NCBI GenBank assembly: GCA_963799045.1
Contig: CAWCVN010000001.1
Coordinates: forward strand, 620,001 to 684,000
Reading direction: 5' to 3'
From: DASRSS01 sp963799045
GTDB lineage: Bacteria; Actinomycetota; Actinomycetes; Mycobacteriales; Jatrophihabitantaceae
Length of the DNA: 64,000 bases
The notes below the pieces were generated by a model that worked only from the letters and a program-made list of their open reading frames with translations, did not search any database and was not told the DNA's origin. Below are positions 1 through 8,172 of this stretch, piece after piece. Position 1 is the first letter of the stretch. Every line of letters begins with the position of its first letter. Both the position numbers and the translations under genes were made by a program.

Positions 1-69
1 CCGGCTACCGAGGACGCCGCACTCGCTGATCCGGGTCACGGTTCGGTCGCTGGTGTAGGAACGAGGCAT
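1..69 (-). other. Possible 5' end of a gene running off the left edge
   Basis: On the minus strand an ATG at 69-67 opens a frame (MPRSYTSDRTVTRISECG...) that stays open to the edge. It overlaps the ATG of the M20 peptidase gene by two bases. Only 23 codons are visible and no family can be assigned. The stretch may equally be plain upstream DNA of the peptidase gene. Confidence 0.2.
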
Positions 70-1369
70 GACCGAACACACCGCCGCAGCCCAGGACGAG
101 GTCGTCGGCCTGCTCAGCGAACTCGTCCGCATCGACACGTCCAACCCCACGCATCCCGAGCGGCCTGCCGCCGAGTGGGTCGCCGCGAAGCTGGACGAGG
201 TGGGCATCGGCTCGCAGCTCATCGAGGCTGCGCCGGGCCGGGCGTCGATCATCGCGCGCATCGAGGGCAGCGATCGTTCGCGAGCCCCGCTGCTCGTGCA
301 CGGCCACCTGGACGTGGTGCCGGCCGAGGCCAGCGAGTGGTCGGTCGACCCGTTCGCCGGCGAGGTCCGCGACGGATACGTCTGGGGTCGAGGCACCGTC
401 GACATGAAGGACATGGACGCGATGGTGCTCGCGCTCGTGCGCGAGTGGGCGCGCACGGGCCGCAAGCCGCCGCGCGACATCGTGCTGGCCTTCGTCTCCG
501 ACGAGGAGGCCGGCGGACGGCAGGGAGCGCACTACCTGGTCGACCATCACGCAGACCTGTTCGCCGACTGCACCGAGGCGATCAGTGAGGTCGGCGGCTT
601 CTCGGTCTCGCTGAGCGACAGCACCCGTGCCTACCTCGTCCAGACCGCCGAAAAGGGCATCAACTGGCTTCGGCTCAGGGCGACCGGCCGGCCGGGACAC
701 GGCTCGATGGTGCACGACGACAACGCCGTCACCCGTCTGGCCGCCGCCGTCTCGCGTGTCGGTGCGCACGAGTTCCCGGTCGTGGTCACCGACACGGTCC
801 GGGCCACGATCGCTGGGCTGTCCGAACTCACCGGCCTCGATCTCGATCCCGACGACATCGAGACCTGGCTGCCGAAGCTCGGCCCGGCTGCCCGGATGAT
901 CGGCGCGACGATCCGCAACACCGCCAACCCGACGATGCTCGAGGCCGGCTACAAGGCCAACGTCATCCCGTCCTCGGCGGAGGCGACGATCGACTGCCGC
1001 TTCCTGCCCGGTCAGGAGCAGCAGCTGCTCGACACGATCGACGAACTCATCGGCGACGGCGTGGTGCGCGAGAGCATCGTCGCGGACATCGCGGTCGAGA
1101 CCGGCTTCGACGGCGCGTTGGTCGACGCGATGTGCGCGGCGCTGCGCGCCGAGGACCCCGGCGCGCACCCGCTGCCGTATCTGATGAGCGGCGGGACCGA
1201 CGCGAAGTCGTTCTCCACGCTGGGCATGCGCTGCTTCGGCTTCTCGCCACTGCTGCTGCCCGCCGAACTGGATTTCACTTCCTTGTTCCACGGCATCGAC
1301 GAGCGTGTGCCGGTCGAGGGGCTGAAGTTCGGCGTGCGCGTGCTCGACCGCTTCCTGTCCGGCTGCTGA
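68..1369 (+). CDS. M20 family metallopeptidase
   Basis: A 433-residue protein of the M20/M25/M40 di-zinc peptidase family (ArgE/DapE/carboxypeptidase G2 fold), expected to hydrolyse a small peptide or N-acyl amino acid in the cytoplasm. Visible family landmarks are HGHLDVVP (metal His80, general-base-supporting Asp82), GRGTVDMKD with bridging Asp112, and DEE at 145-147 carrying the catalytic glutamate and a metal ligand. A late GGTDAK motif supplies the distal zinc histidine region, and the central residues form the lid/dimerisation domain. The ATG at 68 is preceded by an AGGAACGAGG stretch usable as a ribosome binding site. A DNA ligase gene follows 38 bp downstream on the same strand. Actinobacterial relatives of this length are annotated generically as M20 peptidases; the substrate cannot be read from sequence. 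Confidence 0.9.
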   Translation: MTEHTAAAQDEVVGLLSELVRIDTSNPTHPERPAAEWVAAKLDEVGIGSQLIEAAPGRASIIARIEGSDRSRAPLLVHGHLDVVPAEASEWSVDPFAGEVRDGYVWGRGTVDMKDMDAMVLALVREWARTGRKPPRDIVLAFVSDEEAGGRQGAHYLVDHHADLFADCTEAISEVGGFSVSLSDSTRAYLVQTAEKGINWLRLRATGRPGHGSMVHDDNAVTRLAAAVSRVGAHEFPVVVTDTVRATIAGLSELTGLDLDPDDIETWLPKLGPAARMIGATIRNTANPTMLEAGYKANVIPSSAEATIDCRFLPGQEQQLLDTIDELIGDGVVRESIVADIAVETGFDGALVDAMCAALRAEDPGAHPLPYLMSGGTDAKSFSTLGMRCFGFSPLLLPAELDFTSLFHGIDERVPVEGLKFGVRVLDRFLSGC

Positions 1370-1407
1370 ACTCCCTCGCTGTCGGATCGGCTTGGCAAGC
1401 TGGTGGC

Positions 1408-2934
1408 ATGCTGCTCGCCGAGGTCGCTGCCGCCTCCGCCGACGTCGGTGCCACCTCGTCCCGCGTCGCGAAGGCACAGCGTATCGCCGCGGCGCTGCGG
1501 GCCGCCGACTGCAGCGAGGTCGCGATCGTCGTCGCCTGGTTGTCCGGCGAGTTGCCGCAGCGCCAGATCGGCGTGGGATGGGCAGCGCTGCGCACGCTGC
1601 CCGAGCCGGCCCCCTCCGCCCGGCTGACGGTCGCCGCGGTCGACGCCGCATTCTCGGCGATCGGGGCGACGGGTGGCACCGGCGCGCAGGCCCGACGTGC
1701 GGCGCTGCTACGCGAGCTGTTCACCGCTGCGACGCCGGGGGAGCAGGTGTTCCTGCGGCGGCTGCTCGGCGGCGAACTGCGCCAGGGCGCGCTCGTCGGC
1801 GTGATGAGCGACGCGATCGCCCGGGCCGCCGAGATCGATGCGGCTCAAGTTCGCCGCGCCGCAATGCTGGGCGGCAGCCTGCCGGCCGTCGCCGATGCCG
1901 CGCTGAACGGCGCAGCCGGGGCGCTGGGCGAGTTCGGACTCCGGGTCGGCCGCCCGGTCGGACCGATGCTCGCGCAGACCGCCGCCTCCGTCGACGACGC
2001 GCTCGCCCGCCTCGACGGCGAGGCCGCGTTCGAGGCGAAGCTGGACGGCGCCCGGGTGCAGATCCATCGCAGCGGCACCGACGTCGCGATCTTCACCCGC
2101 TCGCTCGACGACGTCACCGCGCGGCTGCCAGAGGTGGTGGCGGCGGCACTCGCGCTCCCGGTCGACTCGCTGGTCGCCGACGGCGAGGCGATCGCGCTGC
2201 GCGCCGACGGGCGGCCCGAACCGTTCCAGGTGACGGCCTCCCGCTTCGGCCGCCGGGTCGACGTCGCCGAGGCGCAGCGCAGGCTGCCCCTGCACGCCTT
2301 CGTCTTCGACGTGCTGCACGTCGACGGCGAGGACCTCATCGATCGGCCCACCGCCGAGCGGCTGGAGATCGTCGACCGCGTCGTTCCGGTTTCTGCGCGC
2401 GTCGACCGGCTCGTCACCACCGATCCCGCCGGCGCGCGGGCGTTCCTCGAGGCAACACTGGCGGCGGGGCACGAGGGCGTGCTGGCGAAGTCGCTCACCG
2501 CGCCCTACGCGGCAGGCCGGCGTGGCGCGGGCTGGCTGAAGGTCAAGCCGGTGCACACGCTGGACCTCGTGGTGCTCGCCGTCGAATGGGGCTCGGGCCG
2601 GCGCAGGGGCACGCTGTCGAACATCCACCTCGGCGCGCGGGATGCGGCCACGGGCGGGTTCGTCATGCTCGGTAAGACCTTCAAGGGCATGACCGACCAG
2701 ATGCTGGCCTGGCAGACCGAGCGGTTCCGGGCTCTGGCGAAGGGCCCGACGGACGGCCCGGTGGTGCAGTTGCGGCCGGAGCAGGTCGTCGAGATCGCCT
2801 TCGACGGCATCCAGGCCTCCAGCCGCTACCCGGGCGGGGTCGCGCTGCGCTTCGCGCGGGTGGTGCGCTACCGCGACGACAAGACGGCGGCCGAGGCCGA
2901 CACCATCGAGGCCGTCCGCGCCCTCTTCCCGTGA
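1408..2934 (+). CDS. ligB: ATP-dependent DNA ligase (LigB type)
   Basis: A 508-residue ATP-dependent DNA ligase that would seal nicks through an enzyme-AMP intermediate. The nucleotidyltransferase motif I is KLDGAR, with the adenylated lysine at about residue 211. The N-terminal 190 residues form the DNA-binding domain, and the C-terminal OB domain contains WLKVKP (motif V) near residue 375. The size matches mycobacterial LigB (about 507 residues). I chose the ATG at 1408 because it gives the family length and starts just upstream of the conserved N-terminus; the frame is open further upstream only as a shadow of the M20 gene. This is an accessory repair ligase, since the replicative ligase in actinobacteria is the NAD-dependent LigA. 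A strong inverted repeat overlaps the stop codon. Confidence 0.92.
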   Translation: MLLAEVAAASADVGATSSRVAKAQRIAAALRAADCSEVAIVVAWLSGELPQRQIGVGWAALRTLPEPAPSARLTVAAVDAAFSAIGATGGTGAQARRAALLRELFTAATPGEQVFLRRLLGGELRQGALVGVMSDAIARAAEIDAAQVRRAAMLGGSLPAVADAALNGAAGALGEFGLRVGRPVGPMLAQTAASVDDALARLDGEAAFEAKLDGARVQIHRSGTDVAIFTRSLDDVTARLPEVVAAALALPVDSLVADGEAIALRADGRPEPFQVTASRFGRRVDVAEAQRRLPLHAFVFDVLHVDGEDLIDRPTAERLEIVDRVVPVSARVDRLVTTDPAGARAFLEATLAAGHEGVLAKSLTAPYAAGRRGAGWLKVKPVHTLDLVVLAVEWGSGRRRGTLSNIHLGARDAATGGFVMLGKTFKGMTDQMLAWQTERFRALAKGPTDGPVVQLRPEQVVEIAFDGIQASSRYPGGVALRFARVVRYRDDKTAAEADTIEAVRALFP

Positions 2935-2982
2935 TGATCTCGGCTGAATCTGCAGGATCTTGCACAATCGCCCGAGATCATC
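2933..2982. terminator. Bidirectional hairpin terminator between convergent genes
   Basis: GATGATCTCGG at 2933-2943 is perfectly complemented by CCGAGATCATC at 2972-2982. This gives an 11-bp stem around a 28-nt loop, placed exactly between the stop codons of the rightward ligase and the leftward DUF5703 gene. There is no U-tract, so termination efficiency is inferred from position and stem only. Confidence 0.5.
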
Positions 2983-2985
2983 GGT

Positions 2986-3216
2986 TCAGATGGACAGGAC
3001 GGGCAGGGGCAGTGGCCCTCCGGATCGCCTCCGGCGGCGGAGCACCACCCGCCGGGTGCCGTCGGTAAAGCGCTGGACGCGGTCGAGTTCCCAGCCACCG
3101 AACTCGGCGTGCAAAGACAGCTGCGCCGCTGCGGCCGGCCGGCTGACGTCGGCGGGGATCCGCAGCGGCGCGTACTCCCAATCGGGGTCGGCTGCGCCCT
3201 CGGTTGACGTTTTCAT
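2986..3216 (-). CDS. DUF5703 family small protein
   Basis: A protein of about 76 residues containing WEYAPLRIP, AEFGGWELDRV and DGTRRVVLRR, the pattern of the actinobacterial DUF5703 family of unknown function. An in-frame ATG at 3225 would add three residues; upstream frame extension is only an overlap with the neighbouring gene. It is the last gene of a leftward unit (TetR, GMC oxidase, acetoacetate-decarboxylase-like protein, DUF5703) and follows its neighbour with only a few bases between. No signal peptide or membrane segment is visible. Function unknown. Confidence 0.75.
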   Translation of the reverse strand: MKTSTEGAADPDWEYAPLRIPADVSRPAAAAQLSLHAEFGGWELDRVQRFTDGTRRVVLRRRRRSGGPLPLPVLSI

Positions 3217-3221
3217 GCGCC

Positions 3222-3860
3222 TCATTGAACGCCCGCTGCCCGCCGAACTCCACTCCGGCGGCCGAACTGCATGCGGAAATCGCCGATCGTCAGCGACAGC
3301 AGTGGGCGCCGCCCGGCCAGGAAGGCGAGCGGGCCGCACGGGTCGGCGTCCAGGTGCGCGCTCGCGAGGCCCAGCCGGGCCCGCGCCCGTACCGGGGTGA
3401 CTTCGGCCGCGCCACGCAGGAGTTGAACGACGCGGAACCCGAGCGGCCAGCGGCCGGGCAGCCATGTCCGCGGCCGCACCGTTCCCGACGCGATCGGTCC
3501 CGCGGCGGCGGTGGCGGTGTACGCCTGGTCCCGGAAGTCGAACTCGGCCAACTCCTTCGGGATGCCCCACAGCTCGCGGCCGCCGTCGCGCGAGACCGCG
3601 CTGTCCACCCAGATGTGCGTGATCGTCGGCATCAGCCGGGCACCGCGGCGCACGAGCACCGTCGACATCAGCTCCCGGTAGCTGAGCACCCCGCCGGGTT
3701 CGTAGGACACCCAGGCCGTGCCGACCACGGCGCGCCGCCCCAGCCGTACCGGCCGGCAGCCCGGCGGCAGCTCGGCCGGCACGTCCGCCAGCGGCACCAG
3801 GAACACCGAGGTGTGCAGCTGGCCGCGCAGCGCCCACGGTTCGGGCGGGTAGCTGTTCAT
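3222..3860 (-). CDS. Acetoacetate decarboxylase-like (ADC superfamily) protein
   Basis: A 212-residue protein resembling the acetoacetate decarboxylase superfamily. The segment GGRELWGIPKELAEFDF corresponds to the region around the family's Schiff-base lysine, with a lysine present in GIPKELAEF. Many superfamily members are not decarboxylases but hydrolase-dehydratases, so the reaction is uncertain. The ATG overlaps the stop codon of the GMC oxidase gene by four bases (3857-3860), indicating translational coupling. Linkage to a cholesterol-oxidase-like enzyme suggests action on a ketone or enol product, but that is inference. Confidence 0.75.
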   Translation of the reverse strand: MNSYPPEPWALRGQLHTSVFLVPLADVPAELPPGCRPVRLGRRAVVGTAWVSYEPGGVLSYRELMSTVLVRRGARLMPTITHIWVDSAVSRDGGRELWGIPKELAEFDFRDQAYTATAAAGPIASGTVRPRTWLPGRWPLGFRVVQLLRGAAEVTPVRARARLGLASAHLDADPCGPLAFLAGRRPLLSLTIGDFRMQFGRRSGVRRAAGVQ

Positions 3861-5596
3861 GCCGGCTTGACCGGTGTCGGCACGAGCGGGAGCCGCAGCG
3901 CGCCGGGCGCGGCCGCGGACACGACCGGGTTGCGCGGCTGCACCGGCGCGAGCCGCTGGTACGGCGCGCCGAGTGCCGGCCGGCCATCGGCCTCGCCGCG
4001 GTTCGGCCACAGCGCCATCGCGCGCTCGGCCTGGGCGGTGATCGTCAGCGACGGGTTCACGCCCAGGTTCACCGACACCGTGGAGCCGTCGACGACGTGC
4101 AGGCCGTCGTAGCCGAACAGCCGGTGATACGGGTCGACGACGCCGGTCGCCGGCGAGTCACCGATGACGCAGCCGCCGATGAGGTGCCCGGTCGTCGGCA
4201 CGTTGACCAGATCACCCCACGTGCCACCCGGCGTGCCGTCGATCTTGCCCGCAACCCGGCGGGCGACTTCGTGACCGGCGGGGATCCAGGTCGGATTCGG
4301 CTCGCCCTCGCCCGGCTCGAGCGACAGATGCCGAGCGCGACCGAACCGGCGTCGCCGCAGCACCGTGGTCACCGAGTTGTCCAGCGACTGCATCACCAGC
4401 AGCACGATCGACTGCTCGGACCAGCGACGCGGATCATGCAGCTTGCGCAGGCGGCCGCGCTGGCGGCGCATCTCGCGCAGCCCGGCGCGCCAGCGGGGGA
4501 TCGGCTGGTCGCCGTCGACGAGCACCGCCCCGAGCAGCGCGAGCAGGTTGCTGCCCTTGCCATAGCGCACCGGCTCGACGTGGGTGTGGGCGTCCGGATG
4601 GATCGACGAGGTGATCGCGACGCCGCGGGAGTAGTCGGTGTCGTTGCGCAACGACCGCGCGGCGAGGATCGCCTCCGAATTCGTGCGGGTCAGCCGGCCC
4701 AGCCGCGGCGAGATGTTCGGCAGAACGCCGTCCGCCCGCATCGTATGCAACAGCCGCGCCGTGCCCAGCGCTCCCGCTGCGAAGATCACCTGCTCGGCGG
4801 TGAACGTGCGCCGTCCGCGCCGCCGACGTCCGGTTGAGCGGGTCTCGACGGCGTAGCCTCCACCGACGAGCGGGCGGATGCAGTCCACCGTGGTGAGCGG
4901 GTGAATCCGCGCGCCGGCCCGCTCGGCCAGGTAGAGGTAGTTCTTCACCAGCGTGTTCTTCGCATTGTGCCGGCAACCGGTCATGCACTCGCCGCAGTGG
5001 GTGCAGGTGCGCCGGGCCGGCCCGGCGCCGCCGAAGAACGGGTCGGGTACCTCGACGCCGGGTCGCGCCCCGTCGCCACCGAAGAGCACGCCGACGTCGG
5101 CGAGGCCGAACGTGTCCCCGATCCCCATGTCCTCGGCGACCTCCCGCATGATGCGATCGGACGGTGACATCCCCGGGTAGGTGGTGACGCCGAGCATGCG
5201 ACGCGCCTGGTCGTAGTACGGGGACAGCTCGTCGGCCCAATCGATGCGCGTCCCTCCGCGTGCGGAGGACTGCCCCGGCCGCTGGTCGGCGAACACCTCG
5301 TCCGGCGGCTGGTAGAGGGTGTTCGCGTAACCGAGCGACCCGCCGCCGACGCCGGCACCGGTGAGCACGAGCAGCGACTTCAACGGGGTCACCCGGAAGA
5401 TGCCCAACATGCCCAGTCGCGGCTCGAACAGGTAGTCGCGAAGGTGCCAGGAGGTGGCCGGCAGTTCGTGGTCGGCGAAGCGGCGGCCCTGCTCGAGAAC
5501 CCCGACGCGGTAGCCCTTCTCGCTCAGCCGCAGGGCGCTGACGCTGCCGCCGAACCCTGAGCCGACGATCAGCACGTCGTAGTCGTATGCACTCAC
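3857..5596 (-). CDS. GMC family oxidoreductase, cholesterol-oxidase-like
   Basis: A 579-residue FAD oxidoreductase of the glucose-methanol-choline family, closest in layout to mycobacterial ChoD-type proteins. The N-terminal Rossmann motif is VGSGFGGSV at residues 11-19. The C-terminus carries HVVDGSTVSVNLGVNPSLT, the usual FAD/active-site closing segment. Near residue 200 it has CTHCGECMTGCRHNAKNT, a C-x2-C-x2-C-x3-C cluster found in the ChoD-like subgroup. Oxidation of a sterol or other alcohol is likely, but cholesterol specificity is not proven; ChoD-like proteins often lack demonstrable oxidase activity. The start overlaps the TetR stop by four bases, so the regulator and enzyme are cotranscribed. 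Confidence 0.85.
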   Translation of the reverse strand: MSAYDYDVLIVGSGFGGSVSALRLSEKGYRVGVLEQGRRFADHELPATSWHLRDYLFEPRLGMLGIFRVTPLKSLLVLTGAGVGGGSLGYANTLYQPPDEVFADQRPGQSSARGGTRIDWADELSPYYDQARRMLGVTTYPGMSPSDRIMREVAEDMGIGDTFGLADVGVLFGGDGARPGVEVPDPFFGGAGPARRTCTHCGECMTGCRHNAKNTLVKNYLYLAERAGARIHPLTTVDCIRPLVGGGYAVETRSTGRRRRGRRTFTAEQVIFAAGALGTARLLHTMRADGVLPNISPRLGRLTRTNSEAILAARSLRNDTDYSRGVAITSSIHPDAHTHVEPVRYGKGSNLLALLGAVLVDGDQPIPRWRAGLREMRRQRGRLRKLHDPRRWSEQSIVLLVMQSLDNSVTTVLRRRRFGRARHLSLEPGEGEPNPTWIPAGHEVARRVAGKIDGTPGGTWGDLVNVPTTGHLIGGCVIGDSPATGVVDPYHRLFGYDGLHVVDGSTVSVNLGVNPSLTITAQAERAMALWPNRGEADGRPALGAPYQRLAPVQPRNPVVSAAAPGALRLPLVPTPVKPA

Positions 5597-6246
5597 GGCG
5601 CCGCCACGAGGTGCGGGGCGAACAGCGCATGTACGAACCGGCCGGCTTGGCTGGCCCGTGCGCGGCCCTTGGTGCCGTACATGGGCAGCGCGGCGTCGAG
5701 GCCGGTCTCGAACGGCGCGAGCGCCAGGTGGGGGAGCAGCAGCACCAGCAGTGACAGCAGCGCGTCGACGTCGGTGTCGGCACGCAGCTCACCGGCCGAG
5801 ACCGCCCGCGTGAGCAGGGGGCGCAGGCCCTGCGCGTACAGCCGGTGTACCGGCTCGCGGACTGCGCGCCGGACCTGCGGGTCCAGCTCCATGGTGGTGG
5901 CCGCGGTGACCCCGCGTTCGAGCGGATGTCCGTCCATGTAGTCGATCCACACGTCGACGAGGCGGGCGAAGTAGTCGACGAACGGCTGGCCCGGTCCCGG
6001 CCCACCGTCGAGGTGCGGGACCATCGCCGCGTAGATCGTTACCGACGTCTGCTCGGCGACGTGCGCAAACAGGTCGAACTTGTCGTCGAAATACTGGAAC
6101 AGTGAGCCCTTGGCTACCCCCGCCTCGCGGGCGATCACGTTGAGGCTGCCGCCGGAGTAGCCGTGCCGGCCGAACTCGGCCATCGCCGCGTGCAGCACGC
6201 GATCGCGACGCTGCGCATCGAGGTTGTCCCAGGTCGCGCGCGGCAT
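5593..6246 (-). CDS. TetR family transcriptional regulator
   Basis: A 217-residue one-component regulator. The N-terminal helix-turn-helix (GGSLNVIAREAGVAKGSLFQYFDDKFDLF, about residues 32-60) is typical of TetR proteins; the C-terminal 150 residues form the ligand domain. It leads the leftward operon with the GMC oxidase and faces a flavin monooxygenase gene across a 93-bp region holding a perfect 8-bp inverted repeat. Autoregulation and control of both sides is the natural inference. The effector is unknown, possibly a sterol or alicyclic compound given the neighbours. Confidence 0.88.
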   Translation of the reverse strand: MPRATWDNLDAQRRDRVLHAAMAEFGRHGYSGGSLNVIAREAGVAKGSLFQYFDDKFDLFAHVAEQTSVTIYAAMVPHLDGGPGPGQPFVDYFARLVDVWIDYMDGHPLERGVTAATTMELDPQVRRAVREPVHRLYAQGLRPLLTRAVSAGELRADTDVDALLSLLVLLLPHLALAPFETGLDAALPMYGTKGRARASQAGRFVHALFAPHLVAAP

Positions 6247-6289
6247 TTGCGTGCCTTCCGGTCCGGTGTCATCCTGGCTGTCCGACCCA

Positions 6290-6309
6290 CTATGACCACC
6301 CGGTCATAG
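6290..6309. promoter_or_regulatory. Candidate TetR operator in the divergent promoter region
   Basis: CTATGACC at 6290-6297 and GGTCATAG at 6302-6309 form a perfect 8-bp inverted repeat with a 4-bp spacer, midway between the divergent TetR and monooxygenase starts. Size and symmetry fit a TetR dimer site. Assignment to the adjacent regulator is by position only. Confidence 0.55.
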
Positions 6310-6339
6310 GAGTGCAACCGCAGAGCCGAGGAGAGCAGC

Positions 6340-7677
6340 GTGACGGATCGAGTCTGTGTGATCGGCGCCGGGTCGTCCGGAATCGCGGCCTGCCAGGCGC
6401 TGGCCGCGCGCGGCATCGACTTCGACTGCTTCGAGACCGGTTCGCAGGTGGGCGGCAACTGGCGCTACCTGAACGACAACGGGATGAGCTCGGCGTACAA
6501 GTCGCTACACATCAACACCTCGCGCCAGATCATGGAGTACAAGGCGTTCCCGATGAGCGACGAGTACCCCACCTACCCCAATCACGCGCAGATCGCGCAC
6601 TACTTCGACACCTACGTCGACCACTTCCACCTGCGCGAGAAGATCACCTTCCGGACCGAGGTCACGCGCGTGGCGCCGACGGGTCGGGCCGATGGATCCG
6701 ACGGGTGGGAGGTCACGGTGCGCAGCCGTGACACCGGTGCGAGCGCCACGCACCACTATCGCGCGGTGCTGGTCGCGAACGGACACCACTGGGACGCGCG
6801 GTGGCCCGAGCCGCCGTTCCCCGGCGCCGAGACCTTCACTGGAACGCAGCTCCACTCGCACGACTACAAGACCTTTCACGGCTACGAGGACAAGCGTGTA
6901 CTGGTACTGGGAATCGGTAACTCCGCCTGCGACATCGCGGTCGAGACGTCGAAGGTCAGCGAGCGCACCTTCCTGGCGATGCGGCGCGGCGCCCACGTCG
7001 TCCCCAAGTACGTGTTCGGCGTGCCCACGGACCACCTCACGACCTCGCCGATCGCGCGCATCCCGTGGTTCCCCGCACAGCGCGCAATGCTGGCCGCCAC
7101 GATGTTGCTCGTCCGCGGCAACGTCACGAAATACGGGCTGCCGAAGCCCGACCACAAGATCGCCTCGGCGCACCCGACGATCTCCGACGACCTGTTGACG
7201 CGGCTGAGTCACGGCGACATCACCGTCAAGCCGAACATCGAACGCATCGACGGCGACAAGGTCCACTTCGCCGACGGCACGGCCGAGCAGATCGACGCGA
7301 TCGTCTACTGCACCGGATACAAGATCACGTTTCCGTTCCTCGACGAATCGGTGTTCGCGGCGCCGGACAACGAGATCTCGCTCTACCACCGCGTCGTGGA
7401 CCCCGATCATGGCGGGCTGTACTTCATCGGGCTCGTCCAGCCGCTCGGGGCGATCATGCCGCTCGCCGAGGCACAGTCCGGCTGGGTTGCCGACCTGCTG
7501 ACTGGCACGGCCGCGCTGCCCGGCAAGGCCGAGATGCGTCGCGAGATCGCGCACTACCACCGGGCCCAGAGCAGGCGTTACGTGGCCTCGAAGCGGCACA
7601 CGATCCAGGTCGACTTCCTCGAGCACCTCGGCGAGATCCGCAAGGAACGCGCCGCCGGCACCCGCCGCGCGCGCTGA
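6340..7677 (+). CDS. Flavin-containing monooxygenase
   Basis: A 445-residue class B flavoprotein monooxygenase using FAD and NADPH. FAD-binding GAGSSG occurs at residues 8-13. The FMO signature FxGxxxHxxxY is present as FTGTQLHSHDY near residue 168, followed by the NADP-binding GIGNSACDIA. Baeyer-Villiger enzymes and N/S-oxygenating FMOs are hard to separate at this level. The start is GTG at 6340 with GAGGAGAG about eight bases upstream. It diverges from the TetR gene across the inverted repeat at 6290-6309, so induction by the same ligand is likely. It ends one base before the stop of a converging gene for an exported protein. Confidence 0.88.
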   Translation: MTDRVCVIGAGSSGIAACQALAARGIDFDCFETGSQVGGNWRYLNDNGMSSAYKSLHINTSRQIMEYKAFPMSDEYPTYPNHAQIAHYFDTYVDHFHLREKITFRTEVTRVAPTGRADGSDGWEVTVRSRDTGASATHHYRAVLVANGHHWDARWPEPPFPGAETFTGTQLHSHDYKTFHGYEDKRVLVLGIGNSACDIAVETSKVSERTFLAMRRGAHVVPKYVFGVPTDHLTTSPIARIPWFPAQRAMLAATMLLVRGNVTKYGLPKPDHKIASAHPTISDDLLTRLSHGDITVKPNIERIDGDKVHFADGTAEQIDAIVYCTGYKITFPFLDESVFAAPDNEISLYHRVVDPDHGGLYFIGLVQPLGAIMPLAEAQSGWVADLLTGTAALPGKAEMRREIAHYHRAQSRRYVASKRHTIQVDFLEHLGEIRKERAAGTRRAR

Positions 7678-7678
7678 T

Positions 7679-8155
7679 TCAGGAGCAGCTGCCCGCGCCG
7701 AGCACGCTGATGGTGATGGTGCGCTTCGGTGACGACGCCGACTGGGGGCTGACCCAGTTCGTGCCCACGGACGCCGTGACGCGATACCAATAGCTCGTCG
7801 CCACGGCGAGGAGGCTCGTGTCGGAGTAGCTGAGCGTGCTGCCGCCGACGGAGACGAGACTGGAGAACCCGCTGGTCGAACTGGTTGTGGACCGATACAC
7901 GGTATAGCCGGTCGCGTGGGGAACCGCGGTCCAGGTGACGTCGATGGTCGCGCCGACAGGAGACGCGCACTGCGCGTCCACACCGCCGGGTGCCGCCGGC
8001 AGGGTGTCCGCCTTGCCCGTGCCGCCGTTGGGCCCAGTCCGCCCCACCACCCAGTTCGTGCCCGCAACCGCGAACTCCGGCCGGACGAGCACACCCAATA
8101 GGGCTGAGGCGGTGAGCATCAGCCCCACCAGAAGGTGCCGGCACCTGGCGGCCAT
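7679..8155 (-). CDS. Exported fibronectin-III-like protein
   Basis: A 158-residue protein with an N-terminal signal peptide (basic MAARCRHLL, hydrophobic core to about residue 22, AVA cleavage-type sequence near 30). The mature part starts with GTNWVVG. It then has a single beta-sandwich domain resembling fibronectin type III (VTWTAVPHATGYTVYRST, later SYWYRVTASVGTNW) and two cysteines (AQC and the terminal GSCS) that could form a disulfide. It starts 17 bp after the stop of a second exported protein that also opens its mature part with NWVVG, so the two form an operon and probably act together at the cell surface. No enzyme motif is visible. Confidence 0.7.
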   Translation of the reverse strand: MAARCRHLLVGLMLTASALLGVLVRPEFAVAGTNWVVGRTGPNGGTGKADTLPAAPGGVDAQCASPVGATIDVTWTAVPHATGYTVYRSTTSSTSGFSSLVSVGGSTLSYSDTSLLAVATSYWYRVTASVGTNWVSPQSASSPKRTITISVLGAGSCS

Positions 8156-8172
8156 CGTGAGAGCCTCGACGG

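Noticed and set aside
5..1651. Long open frame on the minus strand over the M20 and ligase genes
   Set aside because: Arg/Ala/His-rich translation typical of an antisense shadow in GC-rich DNA; the plus-strand frames carry recognisable families.
2986..3987. Extended upstream form of the DUF5703 frame
   Set aside because: The extension overlaps the ADC-like and GMC genes out of frame; only the last ~76 residues look like a protein.
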